NCBI RefSeq assembly: GCF_037204085.1 | Contig: NZ_JBBCBW010000003.1 | Location: 124,001-188,000 of the forward strand | Direction: 5' to 3' | Source: Variovorax sp037204085 | GTDB lineage: Bacteria > Pseudomonadota > Gammaproteobacteria > Burkholderiales > Burkholderiaceae_C | Length of the DNA stretch: 64,000 nucleotides | Shown: piece after piece, positions 8,836-16,975 of the stretch | How the letters are laid out: each line of letters opens with the position of its first letter | Numbering within the stretch: position 1 is the first letter of the stretch | Notes under the pieces: model-generated | Databases searched by the model: none | What the model was told of the DNA's origin: nothing | The model's input: only the letters and a program-made list of their open reading frames with translations | Position numbers and translations under genes: made by a program

Positions 8836-9329
8836 GCCTGTCCCTTTTTTACGATCCAGGAAGTGTTGCAGGTTCTGGTCCAGCCCCACGCGGGAGGCAT
8901 ATCAACCGTAGCGCGCACATTCAGGGCATTGATCGTGTAGACGGCGCCGTTAGCCGGGCCACTTCCGGTTGCCCTGAGCGTGTAGGTCGTGCCAGTCGGC
9001 GCACCGGGAGCGGGACAGGTAACAACGAAATTGCCGAACGTGCGCTTGCTGGCCGAAACACCGGCGTCGCACGGCGCCAGCACCGTCGACGACATGTTTT
9101 CGTACGTCCGGTTGTCCTGGAAATAGCGCTCCATATCGGCACGCACGGTCGCCAGGGCATTGGTGCCGTCCACCACGTAGCCGCGCCGCACGTAGTCCTG
9201 ATAGCTGGGAATGGCAATGGCCGCCAGCACACCGATGATGACCACGGTGATCATGATTTCGATCAGCGTGAAGCCGCGTGAACCGCGTCGATTTCTCAGG
9301 GGTTGACGCGGAACCGAATGTTGTTTCAT
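8829..9329 (-). CDS. pilE: Minor pilin PilE
   Basis: 166 residues. Leader with basic residues ending SRG (Gly19), then FTLIEIMITVVIIG with Glu5, and the PilE-type continuation AIAIPSYQDYVRRG. First gene of the minor-pilin cluster. The ATG at 9329 has AAAGG at a good distance; a GTG six bases upstream is a possible alternative. The gene is divergent from the PglL-like gene at 9486. Confidence 0.88.
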   Translation of the reverse strand: MKQHSVPRQPLRNRRGSRGFTLIEIMITVVIIGVLAAIAIPSYQDYVRRGYVVDGTNALATVRADMERYFQDNRTYENMSSTVLAPCDAGVSASKRTFGNFVVTCPAPGAPTGTTYTLRATGSGPANGAVYTINALNVRATVDMPPAWGWTRTCNTSWIVKKGQAC

Positions 9330-9485
9330 TGACACCTTTCGCGCTCGGCCACACCCTTCTGGAAGGCGCCGGGCAACAGTTGCAGACAGTTGTCAAAGAA
9401 TGTCTCTAATTGTGTTTTTTTGCAAAACCGCTCGTCTCTCGTTCGCTGCCATTCGTCGGCCCGACCGGTCGGCACAATCGGCGGA

Positions 9486-11195
9486 ATGACTTCCCGCGTA
9501 GCGCCCGTCGAGGCCGCCGCCCTTCCTTCGAAAGCAGTTGGTGCCTTGCGGGCCGGCCTGGTTGCGTTTCCGTTTCTCTGCCCACTCGTGGCCGGTCCCT
9601 CGGTCCAGGCGTGGCAGCTCTTCGCAACTTGGGCCTGCCTCGCAGCGCTGCTTCTTGCAATACCTCCCGGCGCGCCGGCACGGGGCATCTGGGCTTGGCT
9701 GGCGACCGGAATGGCGGTTGTCGTGCTTTCCTCTCACGGCTCGCCTGCCCTTTGGCTGCCGCCGGTCGTGGTGCTGGGCGCAATTGCCGCCGCGGCCTGC
9801 GTGGGCGCGGGCATCGCCCGGGGCGGCCCCTCCGCCGCGGCGGTGCTGGCGACCGGCATCCTCGCGGCCGGCCTCGTCAGCGCCGTGCTCGGGCTGCTCC
9901 AGTACTACGGTCTGGCCGAGCCGCTGGTGCCCTGGACCACCACGCCCGCGCTGGGCCAGGCATACGGCAACCTGCGCCAGCGCAACCAGTTCGCCACGCT
10001 GATCAGCATGGCGCTGGTGGCGGCGCTCTGGATCCACGCCGCGCAGCCGTCGCTGCAGATCAGGCGTTGGCTGGTGGCGGCTGCTTCGCTGCTGTTGGTG
10101 GCCGCGGCGGCGTCAACGTCGCGCACCGGGCTGCTCCATCTGCTATCGATCGTGGGCATTGCAACGTTGATCGCGTGGCGCGAACGCCGCAGCGCGCCTG
10201 CAAGCGACGGGAATCGCTACAGCCTGCCGCCGCCGCTCATGCTGCTGGCGATGGTCCCGATCTATTTCGCCATCGCCTGGGTTCTGCCGCAGCTCACCGC
10301 CAGCGAGGTCGAAGGCATGATGCGCCGCCTGCAGGAAGGCGCCCCAGGCGACCACACGCGGATGATTCTCTGGCGCAATGTGCTCACGCTGATTGCCGAG
10401 CATCCATGGACGGGGTGGGGCTGGGGCGAACTGGCCTTTGCGCACTACAGCACGCTGTATTCGGGGCCGCGGTTCCCGGAGATTCTGGACAACGCGCACA
10501 ACCTGCCGCTGCACCTGGCCGTGGAGCTGGGCATTCCGGCATCGGTGCTGATCTGCGGCGGCTTCACCTGGATGGTGTTGGCGGCGCAGCCTTGGCGCGA
10601 GCGCGACCCGGCGCGGCTGATGGCGTGGGGCATGCTGGGTGCGATCGTGCTGCACAGCCTGCTGGAATATCCGCTCTGGTATGGGCCGTTCCAGCTGGTG
10701 TTCGGGCTGTGCCTGGGAATGCTGTGGCCGGCGCGAGTTGCTCCGCCGCGGCAACGGCTCAAAGCCAGGTGGCTTGACGCGCCGGTGTTGCCCACCGTGG
10801 CGGCCACCGCGCTGGCGGCGGTGGTCGGCTACGCCACCTGGGACTACATCCGCATCAGCCAGATCTACCTGCCGCGCGACGAGCGTTTGCCGGCTTACGA
10901 AGACGACACGCTGGCCAAGGCAAAGAAGTCCTGGCTCTTCGCAAGGCAGGTGGGTTTTGCCGAACTGACGCTCACGCGGGTTACCGCCGCCAACGCCGCC
11001 GAGATGCATGCCCTGGCCGCGCGAATCCTGCATTTCTCGCCCGAGCCCCGCGTGATCGTCAAGCTGATCGAAAGCGCTGAACTGACGAGGCGGGACCAGG
11101 AGGCCTGGGAGCAGGCGGAGCGATTCCGAATCGCCTTTCCGGTGGAATACGAGCGGTGGCTCAGGGGCCAGTCGGTCGACGCGCGGTCGCCCTAG
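9486..11195 (+). CDS. PglL/Wzy-family O-oligosaccharyltransferase
   Basis: 569 residues, with about ten or more hydrophobic segments in the first 400 and a soluble C-terminal part. Family landmarks: NLRQRNQFATL in the region conserved in PglL/WaaL, the periplasmic-loop motif DNAHNLPLHLAVELG, and SLLEYPLWYGPFQLVF, which is characteristic of PglL and the Wzy_C domain. PglL enzymes transfer lipid-linked glycan to Ser/Thr of pilins in the periplasm. Position next to pilE and two pilin genes fits pilin glycosylation, though O-antigen ligases look similar. The ATG at 9486 is chosen because an earlier in-frame start at 9390 lies within the pilE leader region. Confidence 0.8.
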   Translation: MTSRVAPVEAAALPSKAVGALRAGLVAFPFLCPLVAGPSVQAWQLFATWACLAALLLAIPPGAPARGIWAWLATGMAVVVLSSHGSPALWLPPVVVLGAIAAAACVGAGIARGGPSAAAVLATGILAAGLVSAVLGLLQYYGLAEPLVPWTTTPALGQAYGNLRQRNQFATLISMALVAALWIHAAQPSLQIRRWLVAAASLLLVAAAASTSRTGLLHLLSIVGIATLIAWRERRSAPASDGNRYSLPPPLMLLAMVPIYFAIAWVLPQLTASEVEGMMRRLQEGAPGDHTRMILWRNVLTLIAEHPWTGWGWGELAFAHYSTLYSGPRFPEILDNAHNLPLHLAVELGIPASVLICGGFTWMVLAAQPWRERDPARLMAWGMLGAIVLHSLLEYPLWYGPFQLVFGLCLGMLWPARVAPPRQRLKARWLDAPVLPTVAATALAAVVGYATWDYIRISQIYLPRDERLPAYEDDTLAKAKKSWLFARQVGFAELTLTRVTAANAAEMHALAARILHFSPEPRVIVKLIESAELTRRDQEAWEQAERFRIAFPVEYERWLRGQSVDARSP

Positions 11196-11213
11196 CGTTA
11201 CCTGGCTGGCAGG

Positions 11214-11696
11214 CTATCCAGCGACGTAGCTCCCCGACTTTCCGCCGTGCTTTTCCAGCACATGCACGTCGGTGATCCGCATGCCTCGGTCCACCGCCTT
11301 GCACATGTCGTAGATCGTGAGCAGTGCCACCTGTACGGCGGTCAGTGCTTCCATTTCGACGCCTGTGGGCCCTACGGTTTCGACGGTTGCGGTGCACACG
11401 ACTTGCGGCGCGCTGCCTTCTTCGGCCAGCGCAAATGCCAGCGCCACGCGCGTGAGCGCCAGCGGGTGGCACAGCGGAATGAGGTCGCTGGTTTTCTTGG
11501 CAGCTTGGATGCCGGCAATGCGAGCGATGCCGAGCACGTCGCCCTTCTTCGCGGTGCCCGATTCGATCAGCGCCAGCGTGGCGGGCTGCATCTCGATGCG
11601 GCCGGTGGCCACGGCCACGCGGTGGGTGGCGGGCTTGGCCGCGACGTCGACCATGTGGGCCTGGCCCTGAGCGTCGAAATGGGTGAGGGAGCTCAT
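11214..11696 (-). CDS. moaC: Cyclic pyranopterin monophosphate synthase MoaC
   Basis: 160 residues, the family length. Diagnostic motifs are LIPLCHPL, VGPTGVEMEALTAV, YDMCKAVDRGM and LEKHGGKSG near the C-terminus, which carry the active-site His, Glu, Asp and Lys. MoaC converts the 3',8-cyclo-GTP formed by MoaA into cPMP in molybdenum-cofactor synthesis. It converges on the PglL-like gene (18 bases between stops) and diverges from the M48 protease. Start MSSLTHF at 11696; an upstream ATG at 11741 would add 15 residues not seen in the family. Confidence 0.95.
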   Translation of the reverse strand: MSSLTHFDAQGQAHMVDVAAKPATHRVAVATGRIEMQPATLALIESGTAKKGDVLGIARIAGIQAAKKTSDLIPLCHPLALTRVALAFALAEEGSAPQVVCTATVETVGPTGVEMEALTAVQVALLTIYDMCKAVDRGMRITDVHVLEKHGGKSGSYVAG

Positions 11697-11750
11697 GTGT
11701 GAACGTTCGGTGTGGAGGTGCATCATACGAGCCCGAGCCATGGACGAGGA

Positions 11751-13316
11751 ATGCCGCGCTTGACTCCTTTTGCCAAGAAAAAAAGTTCTGCCGCACCCGC
11801 ATTGCGGTCGTTGTGCGCTACCGTTTTAATAGCGTGCCAAGTTGTGCTGCCGGTGCCTGCCCGCGCGCAGCTGCAGGTGCTGCCGGGGCTGGGCGACGGC
11901 GGCGAAATGACGGCCAGCGCGGAGCGCCAGCTGGGCGACCAGATCGCGCGAGAGCTCTACCGCGACACCGACTACATCGACGACCCGGTGGTCGGCGCCT
12001 ATGTGCAGGAAATCTGGCAGCGCCTGATGACTGCCGCACGCGAGCGCGGCGAGCTCACGCCCGAGCTCGATGAGCGTTTTGCCTGGGTCGTTCTGCTGGG
12101 CCGCGACCGCAACATCAACGCCTTTGCGCTGCCGGGCGGCTACCTGGGGCTGAACATGGGCCTGATTGCCACCGTGGGCAGCCGCGACGAGCTGGCAACG
12201 GTGCTCGGGCATGAGCTCTCGCACGTAACCCAGCGCCATATCTCGCGCATCATGAGCAGGCAGGGCAAGCAGATGCCGCTCATGCTGGCGGGCTTGATTC
12301 TCGGCATGATCGCGGCCAGCAAGAGCCGCAACGCCGATGCGGGCCAGGCCGTGATCATGGGCAGCCAGGCGCTCTTCATGCAGAACCAGCTGAGCTTCTC
12401 GCGCGACATGGAGCGCGAGGCCGACCGTGTCGGTTTTGGCGTGATGACCCAGGCGGGCTTTGCACCGCAAGGCGCGGCGACGATGTTCGAGAAGCTGCAG
12501 TACGCCGCGCGCCTCAACGACAACGGCTCGTACCCCTATCTGCGCAGCCACCCGCTCACGTCGGAGCGCATCTCCGACATGCAGGGGCGCTTCCAGTTCC
12601 GCATGGACACGGCCCCGGCCATGCCGCTGGTGATGGACCACGCGATGATTGCGGCGCGCGCGCGGGTGCTCACGCGGCCGGGTGTCGATGTGCTGCGGCT
12701 CTGGGTCGATGCCGCCTCGAGCGGCGAGTTCGCCAGGAGCAGCCCGGCCCAGCAGGCCGGCACGCTCTACGCGGCAGCGCTGTCGGCCAAGGAGCTGCGC
12801 GATTTCAGATCGGCGCGCGCGCTGGCCGAGCGAGTGACCGCGCGCACCGCCGAAGACGCATCCGCCGCCAAGCTGGCGCGATGGCTCAACGCCGAAATCG
12901 AACTCGCCGGTGGCGGTGCCCCCAAGGCCGCCGCCCTGCTTGACGTGAAATCCAGGGAGCGGCCGGAAATGCTGCTCGCAGCCGAGGCCGCCGTGGCCAC
13001 CCGCCAGCCCGCGCCCTTGGTGCCCGTGCTGCGCGACTGGGTGGCCACGCATCCGCGGGACGCTACCGCCTGGCGGGCGCTGGCCAATCTTTACGGTGCG
13101 CAGAACGACACCCTGCGCGCCGTGCGCGCCGATGCGGAAGCCAACGTCGCCATCCTCGACTACCCCGCTGCACGCGACCGCTTCAAGGCCGCGCAGGAGC
13201 TGGTGCGCAAGCCCGGTGCGCCCATCGACCACTACGAGGCGTCGATCATCGACACCCGCGCGCGGGCGGTGGAAGCGATGGTGAAGCGGCAGGCTGAAGA
13301 GCCGCCGCTGAGGTGA
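11751..13316 (+). CDS. M48 family metalloprotease, BepA-like, with C-terminal TPR-like region
   Basis: 521 residues. A signal peptide ends at ARA (near residue 35). The zinc site is HELSH at residues 154-158, with the third ligand Glu223 in DMEREADRVG. A hydrophobic segment (MPLMLAGLILGMIAAS) lies between them. The last 250 residues are alpha-helical and repeat-like, as in BepA (YfgC), the periplasmic protease/chaperone that supervises LptD and BAM-dependent assembly. The ATG at 11751 gives the signal peptide directly; GAGGA lies immediately upstream, so spacing is short. Divergent from moaC. Confidence 0.88.
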   Translation: MPRLTPFAKKKSSAAPALRSLCATVLIACQVVLPVPARAQLQVLPGLGDGGEMTASAERQLGDQIARELYRDTDYIDDPVVGAYVQEIWQRLMTAARERGELTPELDERFAWVVLLGRDRNINAFALPGGYLGLNMGLIATVGSRDELATVLGHELSHVTQRHISRIMSRQGKQMPLMLAGLILGMIAASKSRNADAGQAVIMGSQALFMQNQLSFSRDMEREADRVGFGVMTQAGFAPQGAATMFEKLQYAARLNDNGSYPYLRSHPLTSERISDMQGRFQFRMDTAPAMPLVMDHAMIAARARVLTRPGVDVLRLWVDAASSGEFARSSPAQQAGTLYAAALSAKELRDFRSARALAERVTARTAEDASAAKLARWLNAEIELAGGGAPKAAALLDVKSRERPEMLLAAEAAVATRQPAPLVPVLRDWVATHPRDATAWRALANLYGAQNDTLRAVRADAEANVAILDYPAARDRFKAAQELVRKPGAPIDHYEASIIDTRARAVEAMVKRQAEEPPLR

Positions 13317-13353
13317 ACTGGGATCGGGTGGGCCGAGCGCTCGGGGCGTTTGC

Positions 13354-13707
13354 TCAGCGCTTGGAAAGCAGCCCGCCCAGCGCGGCTTCGATGACCAGCC
13401 CGAGCAGCGAATAGATCAGCGAGCCGATCAGCGCCGCCACGAAGCCGCTGACCTGAAAGCCCCCCAGCAGGCCCGATGCGGCCCAGAACAGCAGCGCATT
13501 GATCACGAACAGGAACAACCCCAGCGTGACGATGGTGACCGGCAGCGTCAGCACCACCAGCACCGGCCTCACGATCATGTTGAGCAGGCCGATGACCGCG
13601 GCGGCAATCAGCGCCGAGCCGAAGCTGTTGACCTGGACGCCGCTGTAGAGATAGGCCACCGCCAGCAGCGCGACGGCGCTGAGCAGCCATTTGATGATGA
13701 TTCGCAT
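13354..13707 (-). CDS. Phage holin family 4 / YvlD-like membrane protein
   Basis: 117 residues, nearly all hydrophobic, with four transmembrane segments. The segment LLNMIVRPVLVVLTLPVTIVTLG is shortened here to its key feature: an NxxVRPvLxxLTLPxTxxTLG pattern diagnostic of the family (DUF360/Phage_holin_4_2), at about residues 43-64. Despite the name these are chromosomal inner-membrane proteins of unknown role, common in Burkholderiales; no phage genes are nearby. Confidence 0.85.
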   Translation of the reverse strand: MRIIIKWLLSAVALLAVAYLYSGVQVNSFGSALIAAAVIGLLNMIVRPVLVVLTLPVTIVTLGLFLFVINALLFWAASGLLGGFQVSGFVAALIGSLIYSLLGLVIEAALGGLLSKR

Positions 13708-13740
13708 GCGCCGCAGGATACCCCAGCGGCCCTAAAACAA

Positions 13741-13772
13741 CGAGCCCCGGTGCGTTGCCGCACCGGGGCTCG
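13741..13772 (-). terminator. Terminator of the gene at 13805
   Basis: A perfect 14-bp stem (CGAGCCCCGGTGCG and its complement) with a 4-base loop. Read on the minus strand it is followed by TTGTTTT, so it ends transcription of the minus-strand gene whose stop is at 13805. Confidence 0.85.
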
Positions 13773-13804
13773 TCAGGAACGTGTTGCCGTCTTGAACCGG
13801 CGGC

Positions 13805-14269
13805 TTATTCGGCCAGTTCGTTCGCAAGCACCAGCAGCGCGCCCATGCCCATCACGGCACCGGGAAAAGCCCAACCCGACTGGCGCGGCGGCGTCTGCTC
13901 GTGCGTGACCGGCTCCAGGTCGACACCGATCTTGGGGCGGCGCGCATCGACCACATGCGTGGCCGCATGCTCTTGCTTGAGCTGCTGCGTCAGTTCGGTC
14001 AGGGGGCCCTTGGCAAGCACCGCCGTCACCTGCCCGCCGTTGCGCTCGAGCATGGGCAGCAGTTGCGCCTGCACCTTGCTGAACCACTTGGCGCGCCAGT
14101 TTTCGCGTGCGCTGTGGCTCACCCACTTGCTGATGCGGTGCGTCATGCGCGGAGCGCAGGCCACCAGTACCCAATGGCGCGCCACGACGCTGCCGGCATC
14201 CGGTGCGAGTTCTGCGAACTGCTCGGCGGCATAGCCAGCGTCGTCGACATAGAGAATGATCTTTTCCAT
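13805..14269 (-). CDS. Conserved hypothetical protein, possibly host-attachment/stress-like
   Basis: 154 residues beginning MEKIILYVDDAGYAAEQ. The start at 14269 has AAGGAG six bases upstream and beats an ATG five codons earlier. The first half looks like a compact alpha/beta domain (a strand IILYVDDAGYA, and a second strand HWVLVACAPRM). The C-terminus has a short hydrophobic stretch (GAVMGMGALLVLANEL). No catalytic motif is visible. It lies 81 bases after terC on the same strand and may share its transcript, which would place it under the manganese riboswitch. I cannot assign a function. Confidence 0.7.
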   Translation of the reverse strand: MEKIILYVDDAGYAAEQFAELAPDAGSVVARHWVLVACAPRMTHRISKWVSHSARENWRAKWFSKVQAQLLPMLERNGGQVTAVLAKGPLTELTQQLKQEHAATHVVDARRPKIGVDLEPVTHEQTPPRQSGWAFPGAVMGMGALLVLANELAE

Positions 14270-14350
14270 GAGGCGCTCCTTCAAGTAGTTAGAGTGGCAG
14301 AGACTGTTCCATAGAGGAAGAGCATTTTCTCCGATGGCGGCTGCGGGCGA

Positions 14351-15094
14351 TCAGCTCGTCGTCGCAGCTTCTTCGGCGTGCTTCGGGCGGCGCATGGCCA
14401 CCAGCTTGCCGATGACCAGCACCAGCAACGCACCGGCAACACCGGCGGCGTACCTGACCGTGTCGCTCTGCGGCACCTTCGGCGCCCAGGTCCAGGCGGC
14501 GGTGTTCGACAGCGCGGGATCGGACACCGCCATGGTGCCGGCAATCCAGCCCAGCAGCATGCCGCCGATCGTGATGATGATCGGGAAGCGGTCCATCAGC
14601 TTGATGACCAACTGGCTGCCCCAGACGATGATCGGAATGCTCACGAGCAGGCCGAAGATCACGAGCGGCATCTGGTGGCCCTGGCCCGCACCCTGGGCGG
14701 CGCCGGCAATGGCGATCACGTTGTCCACGCTCATGACCAGGTCGGCCACGATCACGGTCTTGACGGCGGCCCACAGCTTGTCGCTGCCCTGGATGTTGCC
14801 GTGCGCATCGTCATGGTCGGGCGCCAGCAGCTTGACGCCGATCCACACCAGCAACGCGGCGCCGACCAGCTTGAGGAACGGAATCGCCAGCAACGTGAGC
14901 GCGAAGAAGATCAATATCACGCGCAGCACGATGGCACCGGCAGTGCCCCAAAGGATGCCCTTGGTGCGTTGCGCAGGCGGCAGCTTGCGGCAAGCCAGGG
15001 CAATGACGACGGCGTTGTCGCCACCGAGAAGAATGTCGATCATGATGATCTGACCGACCGCGACCCAGAATTCCGGGGCCATGAACTGTTCCAT
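14351..15094 (-). CDS. TerC/Alx-family membrane transporter, probable Mn(II) exporter
   Basis: 247 residues with about seven transmembrane segments. The TerC signature is duplicated: IDILLGGDNAVVIALA near residue 20 and VADLVMSVDNVIAIAGAA near residue 115, with acidic residues in the membrane (DNAV, DNVI). This architecture matches the YjbE/Alx group. The 5' leader carries a yybP-ykoY manganese riboswitch (15269-15397), and genes behind that element in proteobacteria are usually manganese exporters such as alx and mntP. I therefore infer Mn(II) efflux rather than tellurite resistance. AAGAGGAA precedes the ATG. Confidence 0.88.
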   Translation of the reverse strand: MEQFMAPEFWVAVGQIIMIDILLGGDNAVVIALACRKLPPAQRTKGILWGTAGAIVLRVILIFFALTLLAIPFLKLVGAALLVWIGVKLLAPDHDDAHGNIQGSDKLWAAVKTVIVADLVMSVDNVIAIAGAAQGAGQGHQMPLVIFGLLVSIPIIVWGSQLVIKLMDRFPIIITIGGMLLGWIAGTMAVSDPALSNTAAWTWAPKVPQSDTVRYAAGVAGALLVLVIGKLVAMRRPKHAEEAATTS

Positions 15095-15097
15095 AGG

Positions 15098-15143
15098 TTC
15101 CTCTTGTCTTCGCGCGCCATTCGGCCATCCATCCTAAGAGGAA
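15098..15143 (-). promoter_or_regulatory. Possible Shine-Dalgarno-sequestering helix of terC
   Basis: In the terC leader the ribosome site AAGAGGAA (15098-15105, read on the minus strand) is perfectly complementary to TTCCTCTT (15136-15143), 30 bases upstream. An alternative hairpin within the loop (CCATTCC with GGATGG) would compete for the same bases. This is the expected layout for a translational on/off switch driven by the upstream riboswitch. The pairing is seen; the regulatory role is inferred. Confidence 0.55.
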
Positions 15144-15268
15144 TGGCGGCAGTTTGGCGCATTCGTTCGTTTCGATTCATCCCGTGCGGGCTGTTCGAAG
15201 CATGACGAAGACCGGTGGTGGAACCGGGAATTCAGGACCGCTTCGATCAAACCTGCACAGGTTCAAAT

Positions 15269-15397
15269 CGAAGGTCTTGCTCGACAGCGCATACCGGCAG
15301 GCACGCGTTGCCCGACAGGCCGGAAGTGTTGTGCTTCGTATTGACGACCTGGCGTTTTCCGCCGTCGTGGACGGCAGTCGGGAGCTACTCCCCTTCG
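15269..15397 (-). promoter_or_regulatory. yybP-ykoY manganese riboswitch
   Basis: Read on the minus strand, the element begins CGAAGGGGAGTAGC (15397 down to 15384) and ends GAGCAAGACCTTCG (15282 down to 15269). These are the two most conserved blocks of the family; their outer ends CGAAGG and CCTTCG form helix P1. Between them are a GCCGTC-ACGA-GACGGC-like hairpin and the GGTCGTCAATACG block matching the conserved metal-binding loop strand. It lies 175 bases upstream of the terC ATG. The family senses Mn(II) and switches on manganese efflux genes. Confidence 0.92.
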
Positions 15398-15580
15398 TGG
15401 GGGGATTAGATCATCGAGCCCCCCGCCCTGGCAACCAAAAGTTTTCTGCGCGTTGGGAATGACGCGCCAAAACGCGCGCGAACAGGGCCGTCGGCGCTTC
15501 ATTTTTGGTAGCGGACATAACCTTCAGCGGCTGCGGGGCATTGCCGGACTATGATCGCCGCTCGCTGTTTTTTCTCTCCC

Positions 15581-16048
15581 ATGGCCGCCATTCACATCAC
15601 AGACATCGAGGCCGCCATCAACCATTGGCGCGAGAAGAGTCCCTCGCCCGACGGCATTACGCTTGCGCCCGAATTGCGCGCGCTCGCAGAGGTTTATGCG
15701 CTCATGGTGTTCCACCATGAAGACGAGGTCGACGAGCAGGGCTTCCCTGAAAAAGCCTGGGCCGCCTGGCTCGACTGGTACCACAGCACGCCCGACACGC
15801 CGTGCATTGCCATCTGCTCCACGAGCCAGGGCGACGACCAATGCAAGGGCTGTGGCCGCAGCTTCGACGAGGTGCAGCACTGGCCCGCCATGTCGCCCGC
15901 CGAAAAGCGCGTCACGTGGCGCCGCATCACCATGGAAGACACGGCCTGGCGCTTCAACAAGTATGCCGAGCGCGCTCGCGAGGCCGAGCCGCCGCAATGG
16001 CCGGACGAAGATCCCGCCGAGCCCCTGGGCCCGGACGACACGCCCTGA
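15581..16048 (+). CDS. DUF3717-DUF1289 fusion protein
   Basis: 155 residues. The N-terminal 70 residues (ITDIEAAINHWREKSPSPDG, then a helix with FHHEDEVDEQG) resemble DUF3717. The middle, about 82-130, is DUF1289: PCIAICSTSQGDDQCKGCGR has the Cys pattern C-x3-C-x6-C-x2-C of a small zinc-ribbon-like fold, followed by the usual W..MSPAEKR segment. The ATG at 15581 follows a TCTCCC stretch with no strong ribosome site; an alternative start is at 15551. Function unknown. Followed 13 bases later by a second small cysteine-rich protein in the same direction. Confidence 0.82.
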   Translation: MAAIHITDIEAAINHWREKSPSPDGITLAPELRALAEVYALMVFHHEDEVDEQGFPEKAWAAWLDWYHSTPDTPCIAICSTSQGDDQCKGCGRSFDEVQHWPAMSPAEKRVTWRRITMEDTAWRFNKYAERAREAEPPQWPDEDPAEPLGPDDTP

Positions 16049-16061
16049 AAGAGGCCTCCGC

Positions 16062-16367
16062 ATGCGCCGCCTCGCCCAAGCGCCGAACCTTGCGATCGCG
16101 ACTTTGTGGGTGCATGCGCTGCGCGAGGAGGGCGTCGAGGCAACGGTCCAGCGCGAATTCCTGGGCGCCGTGATGGGCCAGTTGCCGCCGGACCAGTGCC
16201 TGCCCGAGATCTGGATTGACGATGAAACCCAGTTCGAGCGCGCGCAGCAAGTGCTGCATGCGGCGCAGCATCGCCCGCAGCGCAACTGGCAGTGCGCCTG
16301 CGGCGAGCGGATCGAGGGCGGCTTCGAGCAGTGCTGGCACTGCGGCGCGATGATGCCGGCGGCCTAG
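16062..16367 (+). CDS. DUF2007-type putative signal-transducing protein
   Basis: 101 residues. The first 70 (NLAIATLWVHALREEGVEA, IWIDDETQFERAQQVL) match DUF2007-like proteins. The end CACGERIEGGFEQCWHCGAMMPA has two CxC/CxxC pairs, a likely zinc ribbon. AAGAGG lies before the ATG. The gene begins 13 bases after the DUF1289 protein, so they are probably co-transcribed. It converges on yaeQ. Confidence 0.8.
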   Translation: MRRLAQAPNLAIATLWVHALREEGVEATVQREFLGAVMGQLPPDQCLPEIWIDDETQFERAQQVLHAAQHRPQRNWQCACGERIEGGFEQCWHCGAMMPAA

Positions 16368-16380
16368 CGCCTGTTGAACG

Positions 16381-16941
16381 CTACTTCCAGCGCAGCAGTT
16401 CGACGTCGATGCTGTGGGTGCCGTCGCCCAGCGTCAGCGTGTTTTCCTGGATCGTCGCCTGCAGCTGCATGCTGCGCTGCGCGAGCGCGGCCAGCGCCTG
16501 CGAGGCCTCCGTCGGCACCCGGTAGACAGACAGGTTCTGCGGCCGCGTGAGCTTGTTCTCGATGCCGCGCCACCAGATCTCGGCGGCATGGTTGAAGCAA
16601 TAGACGATCACTTCGTCCGACTTGCCGCAGGCCTTGATGATGGGCTTGTCCTCGGGTTGGCCGACCTCGATCCACAGCTTGGTCTCGCCCGTGAAATCGC
16701 GCAGCCACACATCGGGCTCGTCCACGTTCGACAGACCCGCGCCGAAGGCCAGCGTGCCGTCGCCCTGGCACACGTCCTGCAGCTTGTAGGCATTGAGCGC
16801 AAGCGCGACGAGCCGGATCATCATCCGCTCGTCGGTCTCGCTCGGGTGGCGCGCCAGAGTTAGCGCATGGTCGGCGTAGTAGCCGTGGTCGATGTCGGCC
16901 ACCGCGAGGGCAGCCTTGAAGATGGTGGATTTGAGGGCCAT
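16381..16941 (-). CDS. yaeQ: YaeQ family protein
   Basis: 186 residues, the family length. Recognised by MALKSTIFKAALAVADIDHGYY, here cited as its key pattern STIFKA..aDiDrgyY, and by RHPSETDERMMIRLVALAL, EPDVWLRD and LWIEVGQPEDK. The acidic/Lys residues (ETDE, EPDVW, EVGQP..K) resemble a PD-(D/E)xK nuclease-like core, a fold known for YaeQ, whose cellular role remains unsettled. It lies 34 bases downstream of the FecA-like receptor gene on the same strand. Confidence 0.93.
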   Translation of the reverse strand: MALKSTIFKAALAVADIDHGYYADHALTLARHPSETDERMMIRLVALALNAYKLQDVCQGDGTLAFGAGLSNVDEPDVWLRDFTGETKLWIEVGQPEDKPIIKACGKSDEVIVYCFNHAAEIWWRGIENKLTRPQNLSVYRVPTEASQALAALAQRSMQLQATIQENTLTLGDGTHSIDVELLRWK

Positions 16942-16975
16942 GGGTGCGCGAGTGTATGCGCCCCCATGGGCTTCG

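Noticed and set aside
9360..9420. TTGACA box on the minus strand upstream of pilE as its promoter
   Set aside because: No acceptable -10 element at 16-18 bases; left unassigned.
13354..13707. Prophage holin
   Set aside because: The family name is historical; no endolysin, spanin or other phage gene is adjacent.
14351..15094. Tellurite resistance by TerC
   Set aside because: No other ter genes are present, and the manganese riboswitch argues for metal efflux.
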